A stretch of DNA of 13,157 bases, from the NCBI GenBank assembly GCA_003223065.1, contig QHXU01000008.1, forward strand, positions 11,851 to 25,007, given 5' to 3'. The notes below the pieces were generated by a model. It was not told where the DNA came from. It saw only the letters and a program-made list of their open reading frames with translations, and ran no database searches. Positions 1-7,394 of the stretch are shown one piece after another (within the stretch, counting starts at the first letter, position 1; each line of letters opens with the position of its first letter). The position numbers and the translations under genes are program-made. Source of the stretch: Acidobacteriota bacterium (GTDB lineage: Bacteria; Acidobacteriota; Terriglobia; Bryobacterales; Bryobacteraceae).

Positions 1-1004
1 GGAGCGCCTGTGCGCTTCTGGTGACAGCCAACACCGTCAATATCGGAGCAGATTTGGGCGGTATGGCTGAAGCAACGCAAATGATGACCGGTGTCAAGAA
101 GCTGTTTTGGGTCCCTGTTTACGCGGGGCTAATGGCGTCGTTGCTTTTCTGGGCTTCTTACTACATGATCGCGCGAATTTTCAAGTGGCTCACGCTGGTC
201 CTGCTCGCCTACGTGTTCGATGCTTTCTTAGCGAAGGGAGATTGGATGGCGGTGTTGCGATCCACCGTGGTACCTCATCTTGAATGGTCCGGAGAGTATT
301 GGGCCACCCTGGTTGCACTTCTGGGAACAACGCTCTCGCCGTTCTTGTTCTTCTGGCAGGCGTCTTTGGAGGTCGAGGAGGAACGCAAAATCGGGCGCTT
401 GAGCCTGGAAGAACGCGAAGGAGCCACAGACGCGGAGTTGCGCAAGTGCCGGATCGACGTGGTCACAGGAATGTTCGTTTCGAACCTAATCATGTATTTC
501 ATCATCCTGACGGCTGCCGCCACGCTGCACGTTCACGGACACACGAACATCAAAAGCGCCGAGGAGGCGGCCGGGGCGTTGCGCCCACTCGCCGGAAAGG
601 GCGCCTACCTGCTTTTTTCGCTGGGCATGATCGGAGCCGGCATGCTGAGTGTGCCCGTCCTGGCCGGATCCAGCGCTTACGCCATCGCTGAAGCGGCGGC
701 ATGGCGTGGATCGCTTGCGGAGCGCCCCAGCATGGCGCGCGAATTTTATGCCGTCATCGGTCTCGGCTTGTTGGTGGGGCTCGCTCTCGACTATGGAGGT
801 TTCAACGCGATCTCGATGCTGTTCTGGTCCGCGGTGCTGAACGGGGTTCTGGCGCCGCCGCTTATCGCCATTCTGGTGCTGCTCACCAGCAACCGAAGGA
901 TCATGGGAGCGCGGCGGAATCCTCCGTGGCTGGCCGCTCTCGGATGGATCACCGTAGTAGTGATGTCGCTTGCCAGCATCGCCATGTTTGCAACATGGAA
1001 GTGA
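1..1004 (+). CDS. NRAMP-family divalent metal transporter, C-terminal part (5' end outside window)
   Basis: Inner-membrane transporter of the NRAMP/SLC11 fold, which normally moves Mn2+, Fe2+ or related divalent ions with protons. The frame is open from base 3 with no stop. The GTG at base 21 is probably not the start, because the residues before it (SACALLV) already continue the conserved helix that leads into TANTVNIGADLGGM. The N-terminus with TM1 and its DPGN motif is therefore missing. Counting from that GTG, hydrophobic segments lie near residues 33-50, 55-70, 95-113, 148-168, 195-222, 243-257, 262-290 and 304-325. The TM6 stretch reads GTTLSPFLFFWQ (102-113). Aligned to the classical GATVMPHN, this puts Ser106 and Phe108 where the metal-binding Met and the His usually sit, so substrate selectivity may differ from MntH. 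The stop lies 27 bases before fabI on the same strand, so cotranscription is possible. The family is clear; the ion is not. Confidence 0.85.
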   Translation, partial: SACALLVTANTVNIGADLGGMAEATQMMTGVKKLFWVPVYAGLMASLLFWASYYMIARIFKWLTLVLLAYVFDAFLAKGDWMAVLRSTVVPHLEWSGEYWATLVALLGTTLSPFLFFWQASLEVEEERKIGRLSLEEREGATDAELRKCRIDVVTGMFVSNLIMYFIILTAAATLHVHGHTNIKSAEEAAGALRPLAGKGAYLLFSLGMIGAGMLSVPVLAGSSAYAIAEAAAWRGSLAERPSMAREFYAVIGLGLLVGLALDYGGFNAISMLFWSAVLNGVLAPPLIAILVLLTSNRRIMGARRNPPWLAALGWITVVVMSLASIAMFATWK

Positions 1005-1031
1005 CGAGCGGGCTGTTAGAATATCGTTTTC

Positions 1032-1799
1032 ATGGCCAAATTGCTCGAAGGAAAAACCGCGCTTATTCTCGGAGTCGCGAACAAATGGAGCCTTGCTTAC
1101 GCCATCGCGCAGGCATTTCGCCGGGAGGGCGCCGGGCTCTTGCTTACCTATCAAGGCGAGCGCGTCAAGGAAACGGTCGAGGAGCTCGGAGCCGAGCTCG
1201 GAGCCGCACACGTTTTCGAGTGCGACGTCACCAAGGAAGACGATCTTGTACGGATCGCCGACACTCTCAAGTCCCAAGGCCGGCTGGACACGGTAGTGCA
1301 CAGCATAGCTTTCGCCAATCGCGAGGACCTGAGCCGGCCGTTCGTCGATACGTCGCGCGAAGGCTATCTGCTCGCGCAGGAAGTGAGCGCGTATTCACTT
1401 GTGGCGGTGGCGCGCTCAACCGCGCCGCTTATGACCGGTGGCGGCGCGATCCTGACTCTGACCTATCTCGGCTCTTCGCGCGTGGTTCCGAACTATAACG
1501 TCATGGGCGCTGCGAAAGCTTCGCTCGAGGCCGCGGTGCGATACCTGGCGCACGACCTTGGGCCGAGCCGGATCCGCGTCAACGCGATCTCAGCCGGTCC
1601 GGTTAAGACCGCGTCCGCTCGCGGTATCAAGGACTTCTCGAAAGTGTTGGAAGCGGTAGCCGGGCACGCGCCGCTCCGGCGCAACGTGGAGCCGGCGGAA
1701 GTGGCCGATGCGGCCGTGTTCCTGGCCAGCGACCTTGGCCGCGGCGTTACCGGCGATGTGCTGTTCGTCGACGCCGGCTTCCATATCATGGGACTTTAG
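1032..1799 (+). CDS. fabI: Enoyl-[acyl-carrier-protein] reductase (NADH), FabI
   Basis: Cytoplasmic short-chain dehydrogenase/reductase that reduces trans-2-enoyl-ACP in the last step of each fatty-acid elongation cycle (FAS II). At 255 residues it matches FabI length. The FabI-type nucleotide-binding start is LILGVANKWSLAYAIA (11-26), with the FabI-specific NKWSLA in place of the usual GxGxG. The divergent catalytic set is Tyr145 (TYLGS), Tyr155 and Lys162 (YNVMGAAK), giving the Y-x6-K spacing of FabI. DAGFHIMG closes the protein (247-254). Residues 90-97 read HSIAFANR, which resembles Gram-positive FabI; position 93, a triclosan-contact Gly in E. coli, is Ala here. The ATG at 1032 fits the family N-terminus, although I see no clear Shine-Dalgarno. 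The upstream NRAMP gene ends 27 bases before it, and the convergent M61 gene ends 23 bases after. Confidence 0.95.
   Translation: MAKLLEGKTALILGVANKWSLAYAIAQAFRREGAGLLLTYQGERVKETVEELGAELGAAHVFECDVTKEDDLVRIADTLKSQGRLDTVVHSIAFANREDLSRPFVDTSREGYLLAQEVSAYSLVAVARSTAPLMTGGGAILTLTYLGSSRVVPNYNVMGAAKASLEAAVRYLAHDLGPSRIRVNAISAGPVKTASARGIKDFSKVLEAVAGHAPLRRNVEPAEVADAAVFLASDLGRGVTGDVLFVDAGFHIMGL
1182..1205 (+). repeat. Perfect 12-base tandem duplication inside fabI
   Basis: GAGCTCGGAGCC occurs twice back to back and in frame, giving ELGA-ELGA at residues 51-58 of FabI. The protein is not longer than its relatives and the segment fits a helix, so this is either a small tolerated duplication or chance. It is seen directly in the sequence; its origin is not known. 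Confidence 0.6.
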
Positions 1800-1802
1800 G
1801 AG

Positions 1803-1819
1803 CGTGGCCCGTCTCCACG
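1803..1819. terminator. Weak hairpin between convergent fabI and M61 peptidase genes
   Basis: CGTGG and CCACG form a 5-base-pair stem with a 7-base loop in the 23-base gap between the two stop codons. Its position would suit a shared terminator. The stem is short and no T-run follows on either strand, so this is only a candidate. Confidence 0.2.
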
Positions 1820-1822
1820 GAG

Positions 1823-3679
1823 TTAGCGAAGCGGTTCACTAATTTTAGAAAGAATATCGGGCTTCGTTTCGTCCCGTTCCAGGTGCGGATACTTTTCACC
1901 GCCCTGGTAATCGATCCGGTGCACGCTGTAATATTCGCCGTTCTTCACCAGCAGCTCGATGGTCTGCGCATTCATTGCGGTATGCTGCACAGTCTCGCGC
2001 AAAACTGTCGGAGTAAACTGCCGGTTATTCACGGCGATCAGCTTAGCCGCTGGTGCGATGCCTGCCTTTTGAGCCAGGCGGCCATATGCAACGTCTTCAA
2101 CCGTTCCGTCGTCCTTCACGATCAGCCCAAGTGAATAAGTAAGGTCGACGACTTTCCGCTCCGCTTCGGCCACTTTCCACAGTTCCGAACGCGTCGAGTC
2201 ATAAATCAGTTTCCATCCGCCATTTAAGATGCCGCCGAGCGGCGCGTGCGGTTCTGTCGATTGCAAACGCGATTGCAGAAATGCGGACCAGTCATAAGGC
2301 TGCACCGAGTTTAACGCAGCGACCACATCTTCGAACGTGTATGGCTTTAGGGCGGGCCCGCCGCCTGGGCCTCCATGGAAATTTCGGCAGAAGTCGTTCA
2401 GCGACCTGGTTCCTTTGCTGAGCTGCCGGATCAGAACATCAGCCTCGAGCCAGATCAGTGTGCCTTCGTCGTAGTAGTCCACCCCGCGCCGCAACTCCGA
2501 GTAATCCTCTCGAGCCCCATACAGGATCTGTGCCGCGACCGCTGTGTCAGCCAGCGGGCGCCATCTTCGCCCTGACTGGTGGTCGAGCGCAGCAGCCACG
2601 GCAGCGAGCTTGTCGCGAAATTCCTGCGCTGTATAGAGACCGCTGCGAGGCACAAGAATTTCACCGAGGTACTGGGTTAGCCCTTCGTAGACCCATAGCA
2701 GGTCACCCTTCATCGGCTGACTGTAATCCGGGGTCGCCAGACCGGCCGGACGGCGATATTTGCCGTTCCATGAATGCACGAACTCATGAGGCAGCAGATC
2801 GGCCGTGAGTCTTCGCGGACCGTCGTCGATGACGCCGCGCTCGCCGATCCGGTCATCGCTGGACTCGTGATGTTCGAGCCCGAAACTCGCGACGTGATCG
2901 CTCAGCGTCAGCAGGAAGTGATAGCTGCGATAGTGCCGCGAGCCAAACAGCGCACCCGTCTCTTTGACCAGGTTCTTATAATGCTCAATCTCTTCGGGCG
3001 GCATTTCGATCGCTCGATCGCTGTCGCCGGCCAGGTGCAGGTAGTGGGCGGCGGAGCGGTCTTCGCCAAGTTCAATCGTGCGGTAATGTAAGCCGGTCGA
3101 AACTGGAGAATCGATCAAGGTAGTCAGCGACGTCGGCTGGAACTCGATTTCATTGCCGGACTCCCTGGCGATCGGCAGCGCCGTTCCGTAGCGCCAGTTG
3201 TTGGGCACGCGCAGGCTGGCTTTGTAGCGCAATTGGTCGGACGGCACACCTTGCGGATACAGCAGGAACTGATTCCAGTTCAATACGGCCAGTTGGGTAG
3301 TGACCGAGGAGCCGGAAGAGAATCCGGAGGAATCGGGGGGTGAGATGAAATCGAAGACGGCATCCACAGCGGTGCTTCCAGGCGGCACGCTGATATGAAA
3401 CGCGTACATGTTTACCGAATCCCGCTTCCACGGAATGGCCTGGCCGTTTGCGCTGATCTTCAAACCAACCAGATCGCCGATGGGCCCGGTGGGAGCGTGT
3501 TCGCCGGGGATCCATTGCGGGTAAAGCAGCGTCATGGATCCGGGTTTCGCCGGGATCATCATTTTCACGTGCAACAACCGGCGCGGAGCGTCGGTCGCAT
3601 CGAGCCGGATCTGAATCGTGTTATCTTGCGCCCGTGCGAAAACCGACACTAAGAGCGCGAGCATGGTAAAGAATCGCAT
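1823..3679 (-). CDS. M61-family peptidase (glycyl aminopeptidase-like) with C-terminal PDZ domain, exported
   Basis: Predicted periplasmic or secreted zinc aminopeptidase of MEROPS family M61. An N-terminal signal peptide (MRFFTMLALLVSVFARAQ, 1-18) is visible. The M61 N-terminal beta-domain covers roughly 20-200 and contains YPQWIPGEHAPTGPIGD. The conserved GLEHHESS is at 267-274. The zinc site is HEFVHSWNGKYRRP, with His298, Glu299 and His302, and Glu332 in YEGLTQYLG as the likely third ligand. A PDZ-like segment lies near 512-585 (GRLAQKAGIAP), followed by the KYPHLER tail common in this family. At 618 residues the length is typical and the zinc motif is complete. The ATG at 3679 is 3 bases after the DinB stop, with a possible GGGAG 12 bases upstream, so it is the last gene of a three-gene unit. 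The physiological substrate is unknown; peptide scavenging is plausible. Confidence 0.92.
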   Translation of the reverse strand: MRFFTMLALLVSVFARAQDNTIQIRLDATDAPRRLLHVKMMIPAKPGSMTLLYPQWIPGEHAPTGPIGDLVGLKISANGQAIPWKRDSVNMYAFHISVPPGSTAVDAVFDFISPPDSSGFSSGSSVTTQLAVLNWNQFLLYPQGVPSDQLRYKASLRVPNNWRYGTALPIARESGNEIEFQPTSLTTLIDSPVSTGLHYRTIELGEDRSAAHYLHLAGDSDRAIEMPPEEIEHYKNLVKETGALFGSRHYRSYHFLLTLSDHVASFGLEHHESSDDRIGERGVIDDGPRRLTADLLPHEFVHSWNGKYRRPAGLATPDYSQPMKGDLLWVYEGLTQYLGEILVPRSGLYTAQEFRDKLAAVAAALDHQSGRRWRPLADTAVAAQILYGAREDYSELRRGVDYYDEGTLIWLEADVLIRQLSKGTRSLNDFCRNFHGGPGGGPALKPYTFEDVVAALNSVQPYDWSAFLQSRLQSTEPHAPLGGILNGGWKLIYDSTRSELWKVAEAERKVVDLTYSLGLIVKDDGTVEDVAYGRLAQKAGIAPAAKLIAVNNRQFTPTVLRETVQHTAMNAQTIELLVKNGEYYSVHRIDYQGGEKYPHLERDETKPDILSKISEPLR

Positions 3680-3682
3680 GGA

Positions 3683-4171
3683 TTATTTCAGCTCCCGATA
3701 GTAAAAAATCAGGTCGGTAGCCGGCGGCGGGACACCCAACTGTCTTAGCATCGCCATCACTTGGCCGCGATGGAGCGTGGCGTGGTTCACGACGTGGAGC
3801 AGGATTTGCCACAGCGGCGTTTGGAACGGCTTGCCTTCCGTGCTCGTGTAGGAGACCACTCGCTCGAGGTCCGCGTCGCTGAGCGAGTCTGCCCAATCCT
3901 CCCAGCGCTTTTGGACCTCCGACCACTTCTCTTCCAGCGAACCTTCGGGCGGCAGGCCGCTCCTGTAGACTTCGATCGCCGGATCGACCACGCGGCTGAA
4001 CCAGATCCGGTCGGCGAAGTGTATGTGCCCGAGCGTATTCAGGATGCTCTTGTGGGAGACGCTCATGTCGCGCGAGAGGTCTTCATCGGTAAGCGCCAGC
4101 GCTACCTGCAACAGCCTCCGCGAGGCCCAGCCGGAGTAGCGGATGTGCGTGCGAACGTCCGCGGCTGTCAT
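3683..4171 (-). CDS. DinB-family four-helix-bundle protein, putative metal-dependent enzyme
   Basis: Small cytoplasmic protein of the DinB/YfiT-like superfamily, whose members use three His to bind a metal and include thiol-dependent transferases. Most members have no known reaction. Numbered from a GTG at 4183 (166 residues), the likely ligands are His53 (LGHIH), His134 and His138 (NHATLHRGQ). I prefer the ATG at 4171 (162 residues): it overlaps the TGA of the upstream hydrolase as ATGA, a common coupling arrangement, and MTAADVRTHIRYSGWASRRLL is a natural DinB first helix. Neither start has a strong ribosome-binding site. The stop is 3 bases before the M61 start. The fold is well supported; substrate and thiol partner cannot be told from sequence. 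Confidence 0.85.
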   Translation of the reverse strand: MTAADVRTHIRYSGWASRRLLQVALALTDEDLSRDMSVSHKSILNTLGHIHFADRIWFSRVVDPAIEVYRSGLPPEGSLEEKWSEVQKRWEDWADSLSDADLERVVSYTSTEGKPFQTPLWQILLHVVNHATLHRGQVMAMLRQLGVPPPATDLIFYYRELK

Positions 4172-5049
4172 CGTATCAACCACATCTTGATAGTCCGCGA
4201 CACAAGGTCCGACGCGTCTTGCTGCACGAAGTGACCAGCGCCGGGAATCGTAACCAGCGTGAGGTCCTTATCGAGCCAATCCCAGGTGTTGTTCAGGGCT
4301 CCGGAAAGCAGCGCTGTGTCGCCGAGGCCGTGTATCATAAGCACCGGCATTTGCGCCTTCACCACGGGCGAGGTGTCTTCCGTGTACGGTTCGCGCGGGT
4401 AATTGCGCTTGTAGTAGTTGAGCATCGCTTCGAAATCGGAGCGCTTGAACGCCTCGACGTATTTGGCTTTCGCAGCGGGATCCTTCACCCAGAAGGCTAG
4501 CTGCTCGGCGGAAAGCTTGGAGGCCGCATCCGGTTGCTGGAAGTTACGCGCGTACTGGCTGTTTTTCTGCTGCTGCGGATTGTGCGCCAGTTCCCGCATC
4601 AGGCCGCGCGGATGCGGCAGATTCAGGATGATCAGCCGGTCTGTCATCTGCGGGATGTTCAATGCGAATTGCCAGGCGACCAGGCCACCCCAGTCGTGCC
4701 CCACGACAATCGCCTTATCGCGTCCCAATGACTTGATCACCGCGGCCACGTCGCCCACCAGCAGCCGCACGTCGTAATTCTCCACGCCCGAGGGCTTGTC
4801 GCTCAGGTTGTAACCGCGCTGGTCGATGGCGACGCACTGGAAACTGTCCGAAAGCGCCTCCATCTGGTTGCGCCACGTGTACCAGAAGTCAGGGAAGCCG
4901 TGAATCATCACCACCAGCGGGCCCTTTCCCAAGCTTGCGTAATGAATCTTCACTCCGTTCGAATCGGCATAGCCGTGCGTGACGCGAGCCTCGAGATCGG
5001 ACGCGTGGGAGGCGCCTGCCACCAATAGCGCCAACAAGATTGATCGCAT
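4168..5049 (-). CDS. Exported alpha/beta hydrolase, epoxide hydrolase-like
   Basis: 293-residue alpha/beta-hydrolase-fold enzyme, probably exported: MRSILLALLVAGASHAS looks like a signal peptide cleaved near residue 17. Motifs are the oxyanion-hole HGFPDFWYTWR (50-60), the nucleophile elbow VVGHDWGG (116-122) with Asp119 as nucleophile, an acid in HGLGDTAL (Asp244) and His273 in GAGHF. An Asp nucleophile points to epoxide hydrolases or haloalkane/fluoroacetate dehalogenases. IDQRGYNLSDKP (75-86) and cap-domain NYYKRNYP (211-218), with a likely ring-opening Tyr, favour epoxide hydrolase. The frame stays open upstream to 5346, but that part is antisense to the divergent kinase gene, and the signal peptide fixes the start at 5049. 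It heads the hydrolase-DinB-M61 unit and overlaps DinB as ATGA. Confidence 0.88.
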   Translation of the reverse strand: MRSILLALLVAGASHASDLEARVTHGYADSNGVKIHYASLGKGPLVVMIHGFPDFWYTWRNQMEALSDSFQCVAIDQRGYNLSDKPSGVENYDVRLLVGDVAAVIKSLGRDKAIVVGHDWGGLVAWQFALNIPQMTDRLIILNLPHPRGLMRELAHNPQQQKNSQYARNFQQPDAASKLSAEQLAFWVKDPAAKAKYVEAFKRSDFEAMLNYYKRNYPREPYTEDTSPVVKAQMPVLMIHGLGDTALLSGALNNTWDWLDKDLTLVTIPGAGHFVQQDASDLVSRTIKMWLIR

Positions 5050-5055
5050 AGAGAC

Positions 5056-5063
5056 AGTATAGT
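5056..5063. promoter_or_regulatory. Overlapping divergent -10-like elements in a 36-base gap
   Basis: AGTATAGT contains TATAGT on the + strand (5058-5063), 22 bases before the kinase ATG at 5086, and TATACT on the - strand (5061-5056), 6 bases before the hydrolase ATG at 5049. If both are used, the two polymerases would compete and the hydrolase mRNA would be nearly leaderless. No convincing -35 box is visible at 17 bases on either side, and no Shine-Dalgarno is clear for either gene. Confidence 0.25.
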
Positions 5064-5085
5064 CGCGCTTGCTACATTGGATTGC

Positions 5086-6132
5086 ATGTACACGGATACT
5101 GCCGCGGTCCGCAAGGGCGAAGAGCTCGATGCCGGCGCGCTCTGCCAGTATCTGTGTGGAAAAATCGAGGGAGCCGGGCGGGGCATCGAGGTCGAGCAAT
5201 TTCCTGGCGGTCATTCGAACCTGACGTACCTGTTGCGCATCGGCGGGTGCGAATACGTACTCCGCCGGGCCCCGCTCGGACCAGTCGCTCCAAAGGCTCA
5301 CGACATGGTTCGTGAGGCGCGCGTCCTCGAGGCCGTTCATCCCCACTTTCCGCCGGCGCCGGAAGTTTACCTGGTGTGCGACGATCCTGGCGTGCTCGGC
5401 TCGCCATTCTTTCTGATGGAGCGCCGGCGAGGCATCGTACTCCGTGAACAGGTACCTCCTGAAGTCTCAGCGCACGAAAATTATGGGCGCCGCATCAGCC
5501 GCGCGTTTGTCGATTGCATGGTGGAGCTGCACGCGGTCGACGTCGAGAGGCACGGCTTGATTTCACTGGGCAGGCCGGAAGGATTTCTCCAGCGCCAGGT
5601 GAAAGGATGGTCCGAGCGGTGGGAACGCGCCCGGACCGAGCCGAATCAAGAAATGGACCGTGTCATGGCGTGGCTTGCCGCGACCATTCCACACTCCGGC
5701 AAACCGACTCTCGTGCACAACGACTTCAAGCTTGACAATGTGATGCTCGATAGAACGTCGCCCGATCGGATCGAAGCGGTGCTCGATTGGGAAATGACCA
5801 CGGTTGGCGATCCCCTGTGCGATCTGGGCCTGACGCTGTGCTACTGGAGCTCGACACTGGTGCCGGGAACCACGCTCCAGGCGGTGACGACAGGCCCGGG
5901 CTGGTACACCCGAGGCGAGTTCGTCGAGCATTACGCCCGGGCGACGGGACGCGATTTGTCCGCGCTTGCGTGGCACGAAGTGCTGGGCGTCTTCAAACTA
6001 GCCGTCATTCTGCAGCAGATCTATTTCCGCTTCTGGCGCGGCCAGACTTCCGACCAGCGCTTTCGCCACTTCGACCAGCGCGTGAAAAACCTGACGGAGT
6101 TGGCCGCGGAGATGATGGCGAGGACGGGTTAA
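5086..6132 (+). CDS. APH-fold phosphotransferase, ACAD10/11- or LvaA-like acyl-CoA hydroxyl kinase
   Basis: 348-residue small-molecule kinase of the aminoglycoside-phosphotransferase (APH/choline kinase) superfamily. The nucleotide loop is FPGGHSNLTYLL (39-50), followed by the strand YVLRRAP (57-63) with a likely ATP-contacting basic residue. The catalytic loop is HNDFKLDNVML (211-221) with Asp213 and Asn218. The metal-binding motif is VLDWEMTTVGDPLCDLG (232-248) with Asp234. This subtype, next to an acyl-CoA dehydrogenase, matches the N-terminal part of animal ACAD11/ACAD10 and Pseudomonas LvaA, which phosphorylate the hydroxyl of 4-hydroxyacyl-CoAs. Antibiotic modification is much less likely in this context. 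The ATG at 5086 is preferred over an in-frame TTG at 5077. The dehydrogenase begins 44 bases downstream on the same strand. The fold is certain; the substrate is inferred. Confidence 0.88.
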   Translation: MYTDTAAVRKGEELDAGALCQYLCGKIEGAGRGIEVEQFPGGHSNLTYLLRIGGCEYVLRRAPLGPVAPKAHDMVREARVLEAVHPHFPPAPEVYLVCDDPGVLGSPFFLMERRRGIVLREQVPPEVSAHENYGRRISRAFVDCMVELHAVDVERHGLISLGRPEGFLQRQVKGWSERWERARTEPNQEMDRVMAWLAATIPHSGKPTLVHNDFKLDNVMLDRTSPDRIEAVLDWEMTTVGDPLCDLGLTLCYWSSTLVPGTTLQAVTTGPGWYTRGEFVEHYARATGRDLSALAWHEVLGVFKLAVILQQIYFRFWRGQTSDQRFRHFDQRVKNLTELAAEMMARTG

Positions 6133-6176
6133 GTCGGGACTGCCGGCCCCGCACAAGCGATAAGATGGACCACGCT

Positions 6177-7394
6177 ATGAACTTCGACTATTCCGATAAG
6201 GTGAAGAGTCTCCAAAAACAACTCACCGCGTTCATGGATGATCACATCTATCCCAACGAGAGCACGTATTACCAGCAGATCGCGGAAAACCGTTGGCGGC
6301 CCGTGCCTATCATCGAGGAGCTTAAACCGAAAGCGCGCGCCGCGGGCCTGTGGAATCTCTTTCTGCCGGATCGCGAGTACGGCGCGGGCCTGACGAATCT
6401 TGAATACGCGCCGCTCTGCGAAATTATGGGACGTTCGCCAATGGCCCCGGAGGTGTTTAATTGTTCCGCGCCCGATACCGGAAACATGGAAGTCTTGGCG
6501 CGCTACGGCACGCCGGCGCAGCAGGAGCGTTGGCTCAAGCCGCTGCTCGAAGGCAAGATTCGCTCCTGCTTCAGCATGACGGAGAAAGATGTGGCCTCCT
6601 CTGACGCCACCAACATCCAGGCCGGCATCGTGCGCGATGGCGATCATTATGTGATCAACGGCAGGAAATGGTGGTCGTCCGGAGCGGGCGACCCGCGCTG
6701 CAAGGTCTCAATCTTTATGGGCAAGACAGACCCGGCCGCGCCTAAGCACAAACAACAGTCGATGATTCTGGTTCCACTCGATACGCCCGGCATCAAGATC
6801 GAGCGCATGCTGACCGTCTTCGGCTACGACCACGCGCCGCACGGGCATGCCGAGATGACGTTCACTAACGTGCGCGTGCCGGTGACGAACATCCTGCTAG
6901 GCGAGGGCAGGGGATTCGAGATAGCGCAGGGCCGGCTGGGGCCGGGACGCATCCTTCACTGCATGCGTCTGATCGGCCACGCGGAGCGTGCCCTTGAGGC
7001 GATGTGCCGCAGGGTGCGTAGCCGCGTTGCGTTCGGACGACCGATCGCGGAGATGGGGACGATTCGCGCGGACATCGCGCATTCGCGTATGGAAATCGAA
7101 CAGGCGCGGCTTCTGGTGCTCAAAGCCGCGCACATGATGGACACCGTAGGCAACAAGGTGGCGCGCGCAGAGATTGCCATGATCAAAGTCGTGGCGCCGA
7201 ACATGGCGCTCCGTGTGATCGATCGTGCGATTCAAGCGCACGGCGGCGGAGGTGTCTGCCAGGAGTTCGAGCTGGCCGCGATGTGGGCCAATGCCCGCAG
7301 CTTGCGGCTGGCCGACGGCCCGGATGAGGTTCACGCAGAGGCGGTGGCCAAGCTCGAGCTTGAACGCGCTGGAGCCCGGTCCGCGACGCGATGA
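6177..7394 (+). CDS. Acyl-CoA dehydrogenase, ACAD10/ACAD11 type
   Basis: 405-residue FAD flavoprotein of the acyl-CoA dehydrogenase family. The N-terminal helical domain spans about 1-130. The FAD/substrate segment is CFSMTEKDVASSDATNI (131-147), and INGRKWWSSGAGDP (160-173) is the beta-domain FAD contact. The C-terminal helical domain includes GRLGPGRILHCMRLIGHAERAL (252-273), FGRPI (286-290) and QAHGGGGV (353-360). Near the end, RLADGPDEVHAEAVAKLE (377-394) puts Asp380 where medium-chain enzymes have their catalytic Glu; human ACAD11 has the same GPDEVH. With the adjacent kinase this suggests elimination of a 4-phosphoacyl-CoA rather than, or besides, ordinary alpha,beta-dehydrogenation. 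The start MNFDYSDKVK at 6177 fits relatives; an in-frame ATG at 6165 is an alternative. The open frame further upstream lies inside the kinase gene and is not coding. The stop overlaps the next start as ATGA. Confidence 0.92.
   Translation: MNFDYSDKVKSLQKQLTAFMDDHIYPNESTYYQQIAENRWRPVPIIEELKPKARAAGLWNLFLPDREYGAGLTNLEYAPLCEIMGRSPMAPEVFNCSAPDTGNMEVLARYGTPAQQERWLKPLLEGKIRSCFSMTEKDVASSDATNIQAGIVRDGDHYVINGRKWWSSGAGDPRCKVSIFMGKTDPAAPKHKQQSMILVPLDTPGIKIERMLTVFGYDHAPHGHAEMTFTNVRVPVTNILLGEGRGFEIAQGRLGPGRILHCMRLIGHAERALEAMCRRVRSRVAFGRPIAEMGTIRADIAHSRMEIEQARLLVLKAAHMMDTVGNKVARAEIAMIKVVAPNMALRVIDRAIQAHGGGGVCQEFELAAMWANARSLRLADGPDEVHAEAVAKLELERAGARSATR

Noticed and set aside
486..1301. 271-residue open frame on the - strand opposite the NRAMP gene and fabI
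   Set aside because: It spans two conserved genes and their gap and shows no domain or composition of a real protein.
3007..3022. Tandem 8-base TCGATCGC repeat
   Set aside because: It is short, lies within the M61 coding region and is explained by ordinary codons.
5050..5346. 99-residue N-terminal extension of the alpha/beta hydrolase
   Set aside because: It is antisense to the kinase gene and would place the signal peptide inside the protein.
5086..6132. Aminoglycoside resistance gene
   Set aside because: The APH fold is shared by many kinases, and the neighbouring ACAD10/11-like dehydrogenase points to acyl-CoA metabolism.
5787..6176. N-terminal extension of the acyl-CoA dehydrogenase frame
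   Set aside because: It lies inside the kinase gene in another frame, has no family similarity, and the dehydrogenase family starts at MNFDYSD.
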